A DNA stretch of 64,000 nucleotides. Origin: Ktedonobacter sp. SOSP1-85. GTDB lineage: Bacteria; Chloroflexota; Ktedonobacteria; Ktedonobacterales; Ktedonobacteraceae. This document shows positions 8,556 to 18,098 of this stretch, in pieces; the first letter of the stretch is position 1, and each line of letters starts with the position of its first letter. The DNA is taken from assembly GCF_016587415.1 (NCBI RefSeq), contig NZ_BNJI01000001.1:5867501-5931500 (forward strand). The letters are read 5' to 3'. The notes beneath the pieces are model-generated. The model saw nothing but the letters and a program-made list of their open reading frames with translations. It ran no database searches and had not been told where the DNA came from. A program made the position numbers and the translations under genes.

Positions 8556-8648
8556 GGCGAGTTGTGTAGGCAGGGAATACCTGTCCATACAATGAGCAAC
8601 TATACTCTGTACACATTTGTCGGAAAAAAAAGGATAAATTCCAGTCTG
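8440..8648 (+). ncRNA. predicted omega-RNA (reRNA) region of the tnpB element
   Basis: In tnpB elements the guide RNA is made from the 3' end of tnpB and the right end of the element, and its guide is the flanking DNA just beyond the element. By that rule it would cover roughly this interval, with its guide reading into the ATPase remnant from about 8645. I have no conserved motif or fold to fix its ends; placement is by analogy only. Confidence 0.35.
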
Positions 8649-8957
8649 CTGCACATGGCGATCGGTGGCATTGACCAGGCACGCATCAGCAGGCACCAGG
8701 CCTCCTGCCGCTAGGCGAACGATATCCCCTGGTGCCACTACGCGACGTGGCAGTTCAAGCCATGCACCATCGCGTCGCACGCTTGTCGTGGGGGCAACAT
8801 TCGCACGCAGTTTCTCAACGGAGTTCTGAGACCGTGAGGTCTGAACAAAGTTGAGCACGTTGCTGAGCAGGACGATGACAACGATGATGCTGGCGTCAAC
8901 GGGATCACTCAGTATTGCCGAGACGAGGCTCGCAACCAGCAAGAGGATAATCAGCTT
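8645..8957 (-). pseudogene. P-type ATPase fragment, truncated at both ends
   Basis: The fragment reads as the start of an E1-E2 ATPase of the Mg2+/Ca2+ type: a hydrophobic pair (LIILLLVASLVSAILSDPVDA, then IIVVIVLLSNVLNFVQ) followed by the actuator-domain start (APGDIVRLAAGGLVPADACLVNATD). The whole catalytic part with the DKTGT phosphorylation site is missing. On the 3' side it is cut by the right end of the IS607 element. On the 5' side it begins at the stop codon of the neighbouring sensor kinase, so the N-terminus was lost in a second event. Confidence 0.8.
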
Positions 8958-11900
8958 AAGCCGCCAGAGGAAGGGTAAAGAAGAACGTTGCTCCCTCGTT
9001 GAGGGTGCTTTCCACCCAGATCCGCCCTCCCTGCTGCGTCACGATCTGTGCGGCAATATAGAGCCCTAGTCCCATGCCTTTCACCGTATTCTGTTCGGGT
9101 TGAGCACCCCGAACGAAGCGCTCAAAGATCCTGGCGTGCTGGTCCTGGGGAATACCTTTGCCCCGGTTCTGCACGCTCAACCGAATCATATCGTCATCGA
9201 CTGAGACGCTCACCCACACCGGCTCACCCACAGGGGAATATTTCAATGCATTGCTGAGCAGGTTCTGTAAGACTTGTCCGCTACGTTCTCGATCAGCGTA
9301 AGCCCGTATCTGGATGGTACTCTCAAGAAAGAGGCGATGAGGCCAGAGCTGTTTTTGTTCCTTGACCATCTCTCGTACCAGATCATCCACCGCAAAGACG
9401 CTTGCGTGGATGGAGAGCATGCCTGTTTCCAACGCGCTGGCATCGAGCAAACTGCTGATCAAGCGCGATAGCTTCTCCAGGCTTCTATCGACCTGCTCAA
9501 GCTCGGGTGCCATGTGCTCATCTCCCGCTTTGCTCAGACGCCGTTGGAGCAGTTGGACGAAGCCCTTCGCACTGGTGAGGGGCGTTTTGAGTTCATGGCT
9601 GACCATGCCAAGGAACGTCTCTTTTTGCCGCTCGAGCTCCTTGCGTGCAGTAATATCCTCCATCGCCAGCAGGATCAAATGATCCCTGGCGCCTTTTCGT
9701 TCGCTGACGATTGCGCGACCGCTGAGCAGCATGATCTTGCGCCCAATGGTGGGAAAGTCGTGTTCGACCTCAATATCCTGGAAAGAGTGGTGTGTGTCTC
9801 GGACCTGCTGGAGGAGCGCTCGGACCTGGGGACGATCCCATTGCCCATTGCCCAGTTCCCATAGCGTCTGTTGCGCAATCTGTGGGGGAACGACATGAAA
9901 AAACGCATAGAAAGCCGTATTGGCACTCTGCACTTGCATCTCTGCATTGAGGACGACCAGCGGTTCGCGAACCGTCTCGACAATAGACTCCGCATAGTCC
10001 TGGGCCACACGCAGTTGCTCATTGCGCGTTTGCAGTTCCTGGTTCGTGCTGGTCAGTTCTTCATTGATGGCTTGTACTTCGGCCTGGGATGTCTCTAATT
10101 CTTCATTGAGGCTTTGCAGTTCCTCATTGCTTGACCGGACCTCCTCGTTGGCTTCCTGCAAGGACGCATTGGCTCTCTCGTCTGCATCCAGCGTGGCCTG
10201 TACCTCTACCTGAGTCTGTGCCAGTTCTTGTTCCAGGGTGGCGATTCGGGTGGCACCGGTGGTGCGCCCGGCTTGTCTACCCAGGAGCTTCCTCAGGGAG
10301 AGCGGTGCTGCGACGAGCGGGGCCAGAGGCGGTCCCTCTGCAAAGAGGACGAGAAAACCACGGATGAGGGAAGACGTTTTGAGTGGCACGACTGTAATCT
10401 GCACCAGGCGATTCGTGTTGCTCAGGTGTAATCCTTCTCTCGTGATAGGACGATCTTCCTTCTGTGCGGTAAAAATGGCTGCACGCAGACCCAATTTTAA
10501 CCCTTCACGGACCCATTTGAGCACATGAAAAGTGGCTTTCCCGGCGCTTGGCTCCAGGTAGAGGCCGGTGTTTCCACGCAGGTGGAGGATGTGCAGATCT
10601 GCATCGAGAATGACGCTGGCCGGTGCATACGTGGTCAGCAGTAGACGTTCAGCTTCTTGTTGAAGAGTAGGTTCATGGATCATCTCCTGTAGCTCCTTCT
10701 TGACGCTCTCTTGTCTGGTAGCACGCTCAACTCCTGTGCTGAGAACAGGCGGCAAGAGGTGTTGCGCCCAGCTTTTTTTGGTAAACACTTTCTGGTGCTG
10801 CTCCACACGGGTAAAAAGCGTGGAATCTGGATCAACGCTTTCTGAGGCCCCAAGCAGCAAGAAGCCATGTGATTTGATGGCATAATGCAGGGTTTGCAAG
10901 ACCTTCTCTTGCGCAGGAGGCATCAGATACATGAGGACGTTGCGGCAACTGATCAGGTCTACCCGCGAAAATGGCGGATCGTGCGTCACGTCGTGTCGTG
11001 CAAAAACACACTGTTCACGGATGGCTTCGTTGACCTGGTAGCGCCCTCTACTCCTATCGAGAGGAAGAAAGAAGCGCTGCAAGCGCTCCGAGGATACCGC
11101 CTGTAAGGTCTCTCGCTGGTAGATGCCCGCCCTGGCCTGCTTGAGAGCCCCCGCATCCAGATCAGTCGCAAAGATTTGAAAAAGGAATGGAAGCTCTTGT
11201 GCTTCACGAAACTCGAACAACGAGATGGCGAGCGAGTACACTTCCTCGCCCGTGGAACAGCCTACGACCCAGATCCTGATGGGCTCTGCTGGCAAGAGAT
11301 GCTGCACGACTTCTGGAAAGACCAGGCGGGTGACAGCTTCAAAGGCGGGTGGATCGCGAAAAAAACGCGTGACATGGATCAGGACTTCCTGACTCAACGC
11401 TTCCGTCTCAGCCGGATGGTCTTTCAGATAGGTCGCATACGTAAGGAATTGGTCCAGGTGCATGACGGCCATGCGACGAAAGATGCGCCGTTGCAGCGTG
11501 GCGGTCCGATACGCGAGAAAATCCACACCGGTAGCAGCGCTGAGCAACAGACAAATCGTTGTGAACGCCTGCTGCTCATCAGCAGACAAGCTCTCCGGTT
11601 CCCGTGAGACGGTCGTTTTGAAGGAGAGATGCCCCAGATCAGCCAGCAGCGCCAGGGCAATTTGCTCTGGTGGCAGGATCCGATCCACGCAGTGGGAGGA
11701 AATCGCATGCTGAGGCATCTGTGGGTACGCTGCTGACTCCGCGTTTTGAGCAAACGTCATCCCCCCTTGCGCCTGAATCGCTTGTAAACCCTTGGTGCCA
11801 TCAGTGGCCGTTCCCGAAAGAAGCACCCCGATAGCCTGACGCTTCTGATCAGCTGCTAGCGAACGGAAGAAGCGGTCTATCGTGAAGTGCTGACCGCCGT

Positions 11901-12237
11901 GCTGCGTTCGTGGCAGAAGATGCAGGGTTCCTTGTTCCAGCGTCAGATCGACATTTGGAGGAATGACATAGACCTGATCCACTTCCACCCGCATCAGATC
12001 CTGGACCACACATACAGGCATCGTGGTGACGCGTGCAAGCAGATCCGGTAACATGCTGTGATGCATGGGGTCCAGGTGCTGTACAAAGACGTAGGCCATT
12101 CCTGTCGTTGGTGGCAAGTGAGAGAGCAAATGGGTAAATGCTTCTAAGCCTCCAGCAGAGGCACCGATTCCCACAATAGGAAAGGGCGCCTCCCTGGACG
12201 CATCAGACAGCGTCAGTCCTTTGAGATCGTTTCCCAT
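8956..12237 (-). CDS. CheB-CheR-PAS-histidine kinase fusion protein
   Basis: A cytoplasmic signalling protein of about 1093 aa; a start ten codons earlier (12267) is possible but lacks a ribosome site, while ATG 12237 follows AAAGAGG. Domains in order, numbered from the longer start: CheB methylesterase (30-215, triad S37, H64, D156), CheR methyltransferase (about 230-500, SAM loop VVGCSTGEE), a coiled coil of heptads around 660-740, a PAS domain, HisKA with phosphoacceptor His in FLGMVSHELKTPLTS, and a HATPase domain (NRGKGIPQD, GMGLGLYIA). Such fusions occur in many soil bacteria without a full chemotaxis set. No response regulator is adjacent. The stop codon abuts the ATPase remnant. Confidence 0.92.
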   Translation of the reverse strand: MGNDLKGLTLSDASREAPFPIVGIGASAGGLEAFTHLLSHLPPTTGMAYVFVQHLDPMHHSMLPDLLARVTTMPVCVVQDLMRVEVDQVYVIPPNVDLTLEQGTLHLLPRTQHGGQHFTIDRFFRSLAADQKRQAIGVLLSGTATDGTKGLQAIQAQGGMTFAQNAESAAYPQMPQHAISSHCVDRILPPEQIALALLADLGHLSFKTTVSREPESLSADEQQAFTTICLLLSAATGVDFLAYRTATLQRRIFRRMAVMHLDQFLTYATYLKDHPAETEALSQEVLIHVTRFFRDPPAFEAVTRLVFPEVVQHLLPAEPIRIWVVGCSTGEEVYSLAISLFEFREAQELPFLFQIFATDLDAGALKQARAGIYQRETLQAVSSERLQRFFLPLDRSRGRYQVNEAIREQCVFARHDVTHDPPFSRVDLISCRNVLMYLMPPAQEKVLQTLHYAIKSHGFLLLGASESVDPDSTLFTRVEQHQKVFTKKSWAQHLLPPVLSTGVERATRQESVKKELQEMIHEPTLQQEAERLLLTTYAPASVILDADLHILHLRGNTGLYLEPSAGKATFHVLKWVREGLKLGLRAAIFTAQKEDRPITREGLHLSNTNRLVQITVVPLKTSSLIRGFLVLFAEGPPLAPLVAAPLSLRKLLGRQAGRTTGATRIATLEQELAQTQVEVQATLDADERANASLQEANEEVRSSNEELQSLNEELETSQAEVQAINEELTSTNQELQTRNEQLRVAQDYAESIVETVREPLVVLNAEMQVQSANTAFYAFFHVVPPQIAQQTLWELGNGQWDRPQVRALLQQVRDTHHSFQDIEVEHDFPTIGRKIMLLSGRAIVSERKGARDHLILLAMEDITARKELERQKETFLGMVSHELKTPLTSAKGFVQLLQRRLSKAGDEHMAPELEQVDRSLEKLSRLISSLLDASALETGMLSIHASVFAVDDLVREMVKEQKQLWPHRLFLESTIQIRAYADRERSGQVLQNLLSNALKYSPVGEPVWVSVSVDDDMIRLSVQNRGKGIPQDQHARIFERFVRGAQPEQNTVKGMGLGLYIAAQIVTQQGGRIWVESTLNEGATFFFTLPLAA

Positions 12238-12605
12238 ATCCAGCCTCTTTTCCTCTTCAATGGGCATGCGAAAACCTGGGTGTCATGAAATACAAACATG
12301 ATGTACGTACGAGTGTTACAGAGAGGAGGGCAACATCTGGATGTGTTGTTGTTCGCATTCTCTATGAGCGGCAGAAATCACAACCGTATATGCTTCTGAC
12401 CAGAAGATGAGCGGGGAAAGGTCAAGGTATTCGGGACGCTTGTCGAGAACGAGAAGAGGCAATGCCACGAGAGCACGATATTTCTCAAACAGGCTGTTTG
12501 ACGATCCTTCTCTGCTAAAGAGCAAAAAGGGAGGACAGCATAATTTCGTTACGCTGTATTGTCCTCATCATACCATGTATGGAGAGCGTTGGAAAGCAAG
12601 CATCT

Positions 12606-12658
12606 CCTAGTGGAAAAACCTTATTCGTGGACGGTCATTAGAGGATGAGACGAAGTGA
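12606..12658 (+). pseudogene. 3'-end remnant of a second SRPBCC-tail gene
   Basis: This short plus-strand stretch encodes WKNLIRGRSLEDETK and a stop, exactly the last 15 residues of the protein at 18099-19100. The three substitutions within those 15 codons are synonymous, so the source was a diverged, still-coding paralogue. Upstream the similarity stops at once. The last dozen codons of the oxidoreductase gene on the minus strand run through it, marking a recombination joint. Bases 12268-12605 hold no gene I can support. Confidence 0.7.
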
Positions 12659-13739
12659 GTGCTGCTGGAAGCTCCATTTCGGCCTTTCTTCGTAGATATA
12701 CATGAATACGGTGCGCGGCTTCTTCTCCCTGCATAAAGGCCTCATATAACGATTTCATGTTTGCCATGACATCACCTGCTGCGAAGACTCCTGGAAGAGG
12801 AGTCGTCAGCACGTCGACGAGTCGAAGTTCCTCAGCAGAAGGACGTGAAATGACCATGCTCGGAGGGAGGAATGACAGATCTGGCACCTCTTCAATCGCA
12901 ATGATGACTGTTTCGGCGGGATAACGACGACCGTACCCAGGAACAAAAGCAAGACGACGTCCTTTTTCTTCGTAGATCCATCGTGTCTGTCGACAATGCA
13001 GTCCGCAGATGTTCATGTCCTCGGTTCCAATGAGGCTGATTGGCATGGTAAAAGGATGAAGATACAGTTCCTTCTTCAGTAAGGTCACTCGATTCCAAGC
13101 TTGTAAGGGAAGCTCAGACAATGGCCCTGGATAGAAGATATGGACAACACGTGCTCCTGCCTGTAAGACCACAGCGGCAACCTCAAAAGCGGCTCGGCTT
13201 CCACCCAGGATAGCGATGCTCCCCTGGAAAAATCTTTTTTTGACTGCGCAAGAGTTACGTAGAATATCGAGTGCGGAGAACACACCTTGAAGTTCTTTCT
13301 CACCAGGAATGCCGCCACCTAAACCATGTTGAGCCCCAACAGCTAGCAATGTCGCATCAAAGTCTTGCAGTATCTGTTCAAACATCACCTCTCGCCCGAT
13401 TTTCGTATGCAAACGAACCTCTATACCGGGTCGAAGGAGCATCTCTATCAGTTGTTTTCCTGCTTGTGGAGATACACCGAAGGAGGGCGTCATCATCGCT
13501 AGCACCCCTCCTACCGTCGGGTTTGCCTCAAAGATCGTCACATGGCAGTAGCCGTATTGAAAAAGAATATTTGCGGCAGCGAGTCCAACGGGGCCAGAGC
13601 CAATGATGGCAATGCGCTCTTCATACACGCTACCTTGCCCTCTGAGGCGAGGAATCAACAACATATGCTCATGAGATACATTCTTTGTATCAGAGGAGAG
13701 AGACTGCTTCTTTGTCTCCATGTAACGAGCCATTGCCAT
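12621..13739 (-). CDS. GltD-like FAD/NAD(P)-binding oxidoreductase
   Basis: The 372-aa protein has an FAD-binding Rossmann motif (IAIIGSGPVGLAAANIL, about residue 43), the GGVLAMMTPSFGV loop typical of glutamate synthase small subunits and related pyridine-nucleotide oxidoreductases, a second nucleotide fold (IAILGGSRAAFEVAA) and the C-terminal GVFAAGDV motif. The N-terminal cysteine-rich domain of GltD is missing, and no glutamate synthase large subunit is nearby, so the electron partner is unknown. A second ATG at 13733 has better ribosome-site spacing (AAGGAA plus six bases). The last 12 residues are read antisense through the 12606 remnant and are probably not native. Confidence 0.8.
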   Translation of the reverse strand: MAMARYMETKKQSLSSDTKNVSHEHMLLIPRLRGQGSVYEERIAIIGSGPVGLAAANILFQYGYCHVTIFEANPTVGGVLAMMTPSFGVSPQAGKQLIEMLLRPGIEVRLHTKIGREVMFEQILQDFDATLLAVGAQHGLGGGIPGEKELQGVFSALDILRNSCAVKKRFFQGSIAILGGSRAAFEVAAVVLQAGARVVHIFYPGPLSELPLQAWNRVTLLKKELYLHPFTMPISLIGTEDMNICGLHCRQTRWIYEEKGRRLAFVPGYGRRYPAETVIIAIEEVPDLSFLPPSMVISRPSAEELRLVDVLTTPLPGVFAAGDVMANMKSLYEAFMQGEEAAHRIHVYLRRKAEMELPAALTSSHPLMTVHE

Positions 13740-13935
13740 TTCCTTCCCAGGGGAGCATACTCTTCATCATTCAGTTTGTTCGTCGCTCGCCTTCTTTCCT
13801 ACACAACAATATATTCTGTAAGAGACGGTGTAATTGACGAGGATACGCTGGCGACAGTACATATGTTAGTCCCTCCTATCTAGTATAGAGTATGGTGTTT
13901 CTTCCACTACTTACAAGTAGGATCTAGTACTAGTA

Positions 13936-15533
13936 TCCCCTGCGAAATGGCTCCAGAAGCCCAAGGAGCCAATATAAGCTCAAGTATCTCTCTGCTGCTC
14001 GTTGAGTTTGTGTCTTGTTGGGCTTTATGCCCCTTGCTTTTGCGCAATATGCCTGAGATTACTGGCGAGGATCCCCAGGCCCAACCAGCGTTCCATCCCC
14101 TCTTGCCCGTGATAGGCACTTGTGCGCCAGCCGTAATCGCGTCTTAGACTCGCGATGCGTCCCTCGATGCCGGCACGCCAGCGATAGCCGCGCCGGACGG
14201 TTCGCGTGCGTTCCAGTGTTTGACGTTCTTCGGAGAGCTTGCCCTCCGCCGGGATCGCGACTCGTTTGACGCCCACAGCGAGGAGGCGTTTCTCGGTATC
14301 CGCCGAGTGCACGCCCCGATCCCCAGCCACCAGGTTGGGAGGCCGGGCAAAGACCGCCCGATGATGGGCCACGGCGTCGATAGCCTGCCCATGCTCCTCC
14401 GGATGTTCCAGGATCTCATAGCGCGTCACGATGCCCCCCTCGACTTCGTCCAGGATGACGTGCCGGCCAAACTCGACCAGAGCACCGCCTTTGTGGCGAG
14501 GAATGACGCGCGTGTGCTGCTCGAAGAGGCTGAGGACCTTGTTGGCTGAGGCAACCTTCTTGCCTTCGAGCACCCTGCTACGCGTTTGGGCGATGACCTG
14601 CCTGACCAGGGGCAATATCCTCTCAGCCTCGCTGAAGAGCCGCTTCGCTTGCGCTTCAGGCTGCGGGCCGAGCGCTGCCATCACACGGGTGGCCTGCTGT
14701 ACCATGTGCTCTGCCGTCTCGATGAGCTTCTGATACAGGTGCTTTTGCTCCGCCTCTTTGGCTTCCCCCTTGCGCCGCAACTGCCGATGCAGGCGTTGGG
14801 CCACCTGTTTGGCCGAGCGCAGGCGCGAGCGACAGGTCTGTTTTAGGTAGCTCACGTGATCGGCGACCAGCCCTTTGGCCCGCTTCACCAGGCGAGAAAG
14901 CACACGTCCACTGTCCACCAGCAATCCGCTGTCGGTGGGATGATGAATTTCGGTCTGCACACAGGTGGCGTCCAGCCGCAGCTTACGCCCCTTGGTCACC
15001 TTGGCCTGCTTCGCCAACTCCACGACCCGATCATTGAGCGCGTGCAGGGTTTCGGGACGCAGGGTGCGTAACCAGCGGAGCAAGGTTGTCTCATCAGGCA
15101 CCCGCGCAAAATACACCCGACAGAACCAGCGCAGCACCAGGCTGTCCTTGACCCGCTCTTCAGTTTCTTTGAAGCTCCACTGATACAAATGCTTACAGAG
15201 CAACATACGCAGGATGACTTCCACTGGCGTCGAGTGGCGTCCGTGGACCAGGGTGAAGCGATACCGTTTGCCCAGATCATCGCGAACCTGCTGATACAAC
15301 TGGTCATCCACCAGCAAACCGTCGAGGGTTTGCAGCACGGGATCGATCTGGGCAGCGAGTTTTGGCGCTCGGGCAAACACGTCTTCTGGCTGGTACGCAT
15401 CGATGAGCATCGTTCTGGCCTCCTTTCCCCCAGCATAGCACCGCTTTACAAAACACGGGTCCTTTCCCCTGTTGCTTACGCGCCTCGTCTGATCAGCCAT
15501 TCCTCTCCCCCGCTCGATCTTTGACAGGGGTTA
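13936..15533 (-). mobile_element. ISNCY-like insertion sequence
   Basis: A complete-looking single-gene element. Candidate terminal inverted repeats are TATCCCCTGCGAAAT near 13936 and its approximate reverse complement TTGACAGGGGTTATA near 15521-15533 (core CCCCTG...AAA). It borders, and seems to have cut, the 3' end of the IS701-like transposase pseudogene. I could not identify a target duplication with certainty. Confidence 0.55.
14025..15410 (-). CDS. ISNCY-family (DDE) transposase
   Basis: The 461-aa transposase has an N-terminal DUF772-like domain (about 60-130: STPVEVILRMLLCKHLYQW, RVPDETTLLRWLR), the first catalytic Asp in LRLDATCVQTEIH, a charged helical insertion, a second Asp in VAGDRGVHSADTEKRL, and the region with the final Glu in RWRAGIEGRIASLRRDYG. 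This layout fits the ISNCY group of DDE transposases. The start follows a near-ideal AAAGGAGG site; an earlier in-frame codon at 15500 has none. The frame is intact, so the element may be active. Confidence 0.85.
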   Translation of the reverse strand: MLIDAYQPEDVFARAPKLAAQIDPVLQTLDGLLVDDQLYQQVRDDLGKRYRFTLVHGRHSTPVEVILRMLLCKHLYQWSFKETEERVKDSLVLRWFCRVYFARVPDETTLLRWLRTLRPETLHALNDRVVELAKQAKVTKGRKLRLDATCVQTEIHHPTDSGLLVDSGRVLSRLVKRAKGLVADHVSYLKQTCRSRLRSAKQVAQRLHRQLRRKGEAKEAEQKHLYQKLIETAEHMVQQATRVMAALGPQPEAQAKRLFSEAERILPLVRQVIAQTRSRVLEGKKVASANKVLSLFEQHTRVIPRHKGGALVEFGRHVILDEVEGGIVTRYEILEHPEEHGQAIDAVAHHRAVFARPPNLVAGDRGVHSADTEKRLLAVGVKRVAIPAEGKLSEERQTLERTRTVRRGYRWRAGIEGRIASLRRDYGWRTSAYHGQEGMERWLGLGILASNLRHIAQKQGA

Positions 15534-16368
15534 TAGCCTCTCAAGCCGCTTGCGAGCAGAAAGAGCGTGGGAAGAGCGTAGTAGAATGAACAAGAGAAGT
15601 GTATGTGGTGAATATGGAGCTTTGAGAGCCTGCCGGCCTCGTTTTCCTGCCTCATGTGCAGGGGCAGGATTGTACAAACAGGCATCCAGGCGCAAGCGCG
15701 TGATAGCGTTCACCTGAGGCAAGCGGCTCACCTGAGCGCAGAAAATCCAGTACCGCATAGGTCCCATCAGCGACTACCACCGGGCTTCGATCAGGCATCC
15801 AGCGAGAGAATTGCAGGATCATCTGCCAGGCCCAATCCGTGATGGTTTTGTGTCGCATCTTGCGCTCTTCGTGATAGCGTTCCGAGGGGGCCAGCACGGT
15901 CAAAAAGGGCAAAGCCCAGACCCGCTGCGCCCAGGGGACGGGAGCCAGCAGCATCATACAGATCCAGCGCAACCCGTTCGTTTTCACAAAAAACTCCTTG
16001 CTCGAACGAACCGGATCACGATAGACCCCTCGTGCGGCAATCTTGCGGCCTCGTCGGTGCTCGATGGTTTCGTCGATGCCTATGATCACTGGCTCGTTTC
16101 CTGGGAAAAATAGGGGCACCAGCAACAGCAGCAAGCGGCGACTGAGTTCTCGACTCGACTATGTCGCCCGATTGAGCACTCGATGGTAGTTCTGGAATTG
16201 CTTTTCGTCTGAGCATCCCATCACTCTCAAGATGGCAGCAATCGTTCGTTCTTCGGGAGCCAGGACCGCTCCTATTACGAGGACCTTGCCCCATTCCCAC
16301 ACGCGTTCGCTCAAGACCTCTTCAAAGTGGCGCAACACGTGTATAATCCTTGTAAGCAGCGTCAGCAT
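15534..16368 (-). pseudogene. IS701-like transposase with nonsense codon, frameshift and 3' truncation
   Basis: The start region (LSERVWEWGKVLVIGAVLA, MGCSDEKQFQNYHRVLNRA) is typical of the IS701-like DDE_5 transposases. The frame then meets one in-frame TAG at about 16157, where relatives have Trp by my recollection (TGG to TAG). It continues correctly with the first catalytic Asp in VIIGIDETIEHRRGRKI and a second in VVVADGTYAVLDFL. Near 15720 the frame shifts: ITRLRLDACLYNPAP appears in another frame. The C-terminal third, including the catalytic Glu, is gone beyond the ISNCY boundary. Bases 16369-16690 contain no gene. Confidence 0.8.
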
Positions 16369-16699
16369 CTCTTCTTTTTCCTTGGTAAGAATTTGAGAGA
16401 AGCTTACTCTGCCTTTCGTTTTTTGTCTACCGATTGGATAAAGTCTACGTGAGGAGGAACAAACATATTTCTACCCATCTTTCATTATGAATTAGCTGAA
16501 TTGCGTATAAACTATGCTCAATTGATCTGAAAACCTCTACTCACATCATTCGTATCTCCTATGATTGATGTGCATCTTTACGTTCAATAATTTTGAAGGG
16601 AAGCTTTTCACAGGTCAAAGATGCTTCTCACTGTATGTGCCATTGGCATTCATGCAAAGGAGAAGATCAATAGAACATTTGTAACGTTCATGTTTGCCG

Positions 16700-16927
16700 C
16701 AGTGTAAGTGTCGTAGGCATTGTCATCTGACTTGTTATCGATTTAATCGCTAGTTTAGTCGAATTATGCGTCGTGGTGGCTACAGACTCGCGAGTGATAG
16801 CATGGTTGGCTTCGTTGGAGCTTTTCTCGGTAGTTTTCTCGCGAGCCAGATGACCTCTGGTACCAACGTTGGTCTCATTGGGAGCATCATTGTTGCCATC
16901 GTCGAACAGTGCATATATTCTGATTGC
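16700..16927 (+). pseudogene. decayed GlsB/YeaQ/YmgE-type small membrane protein
   Basis: The frame from 16766 contains MVGFVGAFLGSFLASQM and GLIGSIIVAIVEQ, the second half of the transglycosylase-associated (GlsB/YeaQ/YmgE) family of small three-helix membrane proteins. The first helix (VGIVI-stop-LVIDLIASLVE) is visible just upstream in another frame with an internal TGA. A frameshift near 16760 and the stop codon make this a pseudogene. It stands just before the methyltransferase gene. Confidence 0.6.
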
Positions 16928-16962
16928 GTTCTTACGCTTTGTTATACGGAAGAGGTGAAGGT

Positions 16963-17784
16963 ATGTTAACCGGAATGATTGATGTGGCCTGTCGTATCTC
17001 TCCAGCCACGAAACGGTTCCTCCTCAAAATCTGGTTTCAGGCTCTGGCACAATTAGATAAAGAAGCACAGATGCTCTTCATGAATTATGGATATATTGAC
17101 CTTAGACCTGATGCAGGAGCGATAGCATTGCAAGACGAAGATGAGAAGGATCGCTATTGTATCCAATTGTATCACGCAGTCGCTGGCGCGATTACGCTAA
17201 AAAACCTGGATGTGCTGGAAATAGGGTGTGGACGTGGAGGAGGGGCCTCTTATATGATGCGTTATCTGCAGCCCAAATCAGTGGTTGGTATTGATCGCTG
17301 TGTGACTGCTGTGCAATTCTGCCGCGAGCAGTATTCGGTAGAAGGACTCTCCTTTTCCCTCGGAAATGCCCAATCGCTCCCATTTAGAGAAAACACCTTT
17401 GATGCAGTCGTGAATATCGAATCCTCCCATTGTTACGAGTCAATGGAAGATTTTCTGCGCGAAGTCTTTCGAATCCTTCGCCCACATGGCTCCTTCCTCT
17501 TTACTGACTTTCGTAACAAGAATCACGTTGAGATGTTACGTAAGCAGCTACAAGATGCTGGTTTCGTAGTGCTGGAAGAAACATGTATCACCACAAATGT
17601 TGTGAGAGCATTGGATCTTGACAATCAGCGCAAAATGAATCTTATTCAACAAAAAATACCCAAGAAGTTACAAAAAATTTTCCAATTGTTTGCGGGAGTG
17701 CAGGGGGCAAAAACGTATGAGGCATTTCGCACTGGCGCTGTCGAATATCGCAGCTTTGTTCTCTGCAAGGGAACCATAAGTTGA
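16963..17784 (+). CDS. class I SAM-dependent methyltransferase
   Basis: The 273-aa protein has the methyltransferase core in order: motif I VLEIGCGRGGG (about residue 85), the acidic GIDRC end of beta2, NAQSLPFRENTFDAVVNIES and the post-motif LREVFRILRPHGSFLFTDF. Overall arrangement resembles the phthiotriol-type and sterol-type lipid methyltransferases, but the substrate cannot be assigned. The start follows GAAGAGGTGAAGGT; an earlier in-frame codon at 16924 lies in the GlsB remnant. It stands alone. Bases 17785-18098 hold no supportable gene. Confidence 0.85.
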   Translation: MLTGMIDVACRISPATKRFLLKIWFQALAQLDKEAQMLFMNYGYIDLRPDAGAIALQDEDEKDRYCIQLYHAVAGAITLKNLDVLEIGCGRGGGASYMMRYLQPKSVVGIDRCVTAVQFCREQYSVEGLSFSLGNAQSLPFRENTFDAVVNIESSHCYESMEDFLREVFRILRPHGSFLFTDFRNKNHVEMLRKQLQDAGFVVLEETCITTNVVRALDLDNQRKMNLIQQKIPKKLQKIFQLFAGVQGAKTYEAFRTGAVEYRSFVLCKGTIS

Positions 17785-18098
17785 GAACAGGTCAGCACAA
17801 AGGCACTCCTCCACTTGCATGAGAAACTGTTTGCAATCGATGGATACCGATTGGTCGAACTGTTCAACATGCACGGATCGGCATGGAGCCAAAGCTCTAC
17901 TCGCTCGTTCAACCTGTGAGTACCCTCTCGGTGTGGGGCGATATACGGCCTGTACCGCTTGGTTAAAGCGGTCTGTCACCTGTCCTAATGGTCATTAAGC
18001 TCGTCTTGATGGTTCATGTATCCTCCTCTGATCCACGGGCTAGAGTGAGGAGAGATGCAAGCCCCCGCATTTATGCGTGAGGTTTGGTGACATGATAC

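Larger units (their letters stand above)
6520..8648 (+). mobile_element. IS607-family insertion sequence (tnpA-tnpB)
   Basis: It consists of a promoter, a serine-recombinase tnpA, and tnpB overlapping it by 35 nt. The right boundary falls near 8645, where a minus-strand P-type ATPase reading frame is interrupted immediately after its VQQ codons. The left boundary is uncertain, somewhere between the ECF sigma pseudogene and the tnpA promoter. IS607 elements integrate as circles at short GG-type sites without target duplication, which agrees with the lack of visible flanking repeats. Confidence 0.75.
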
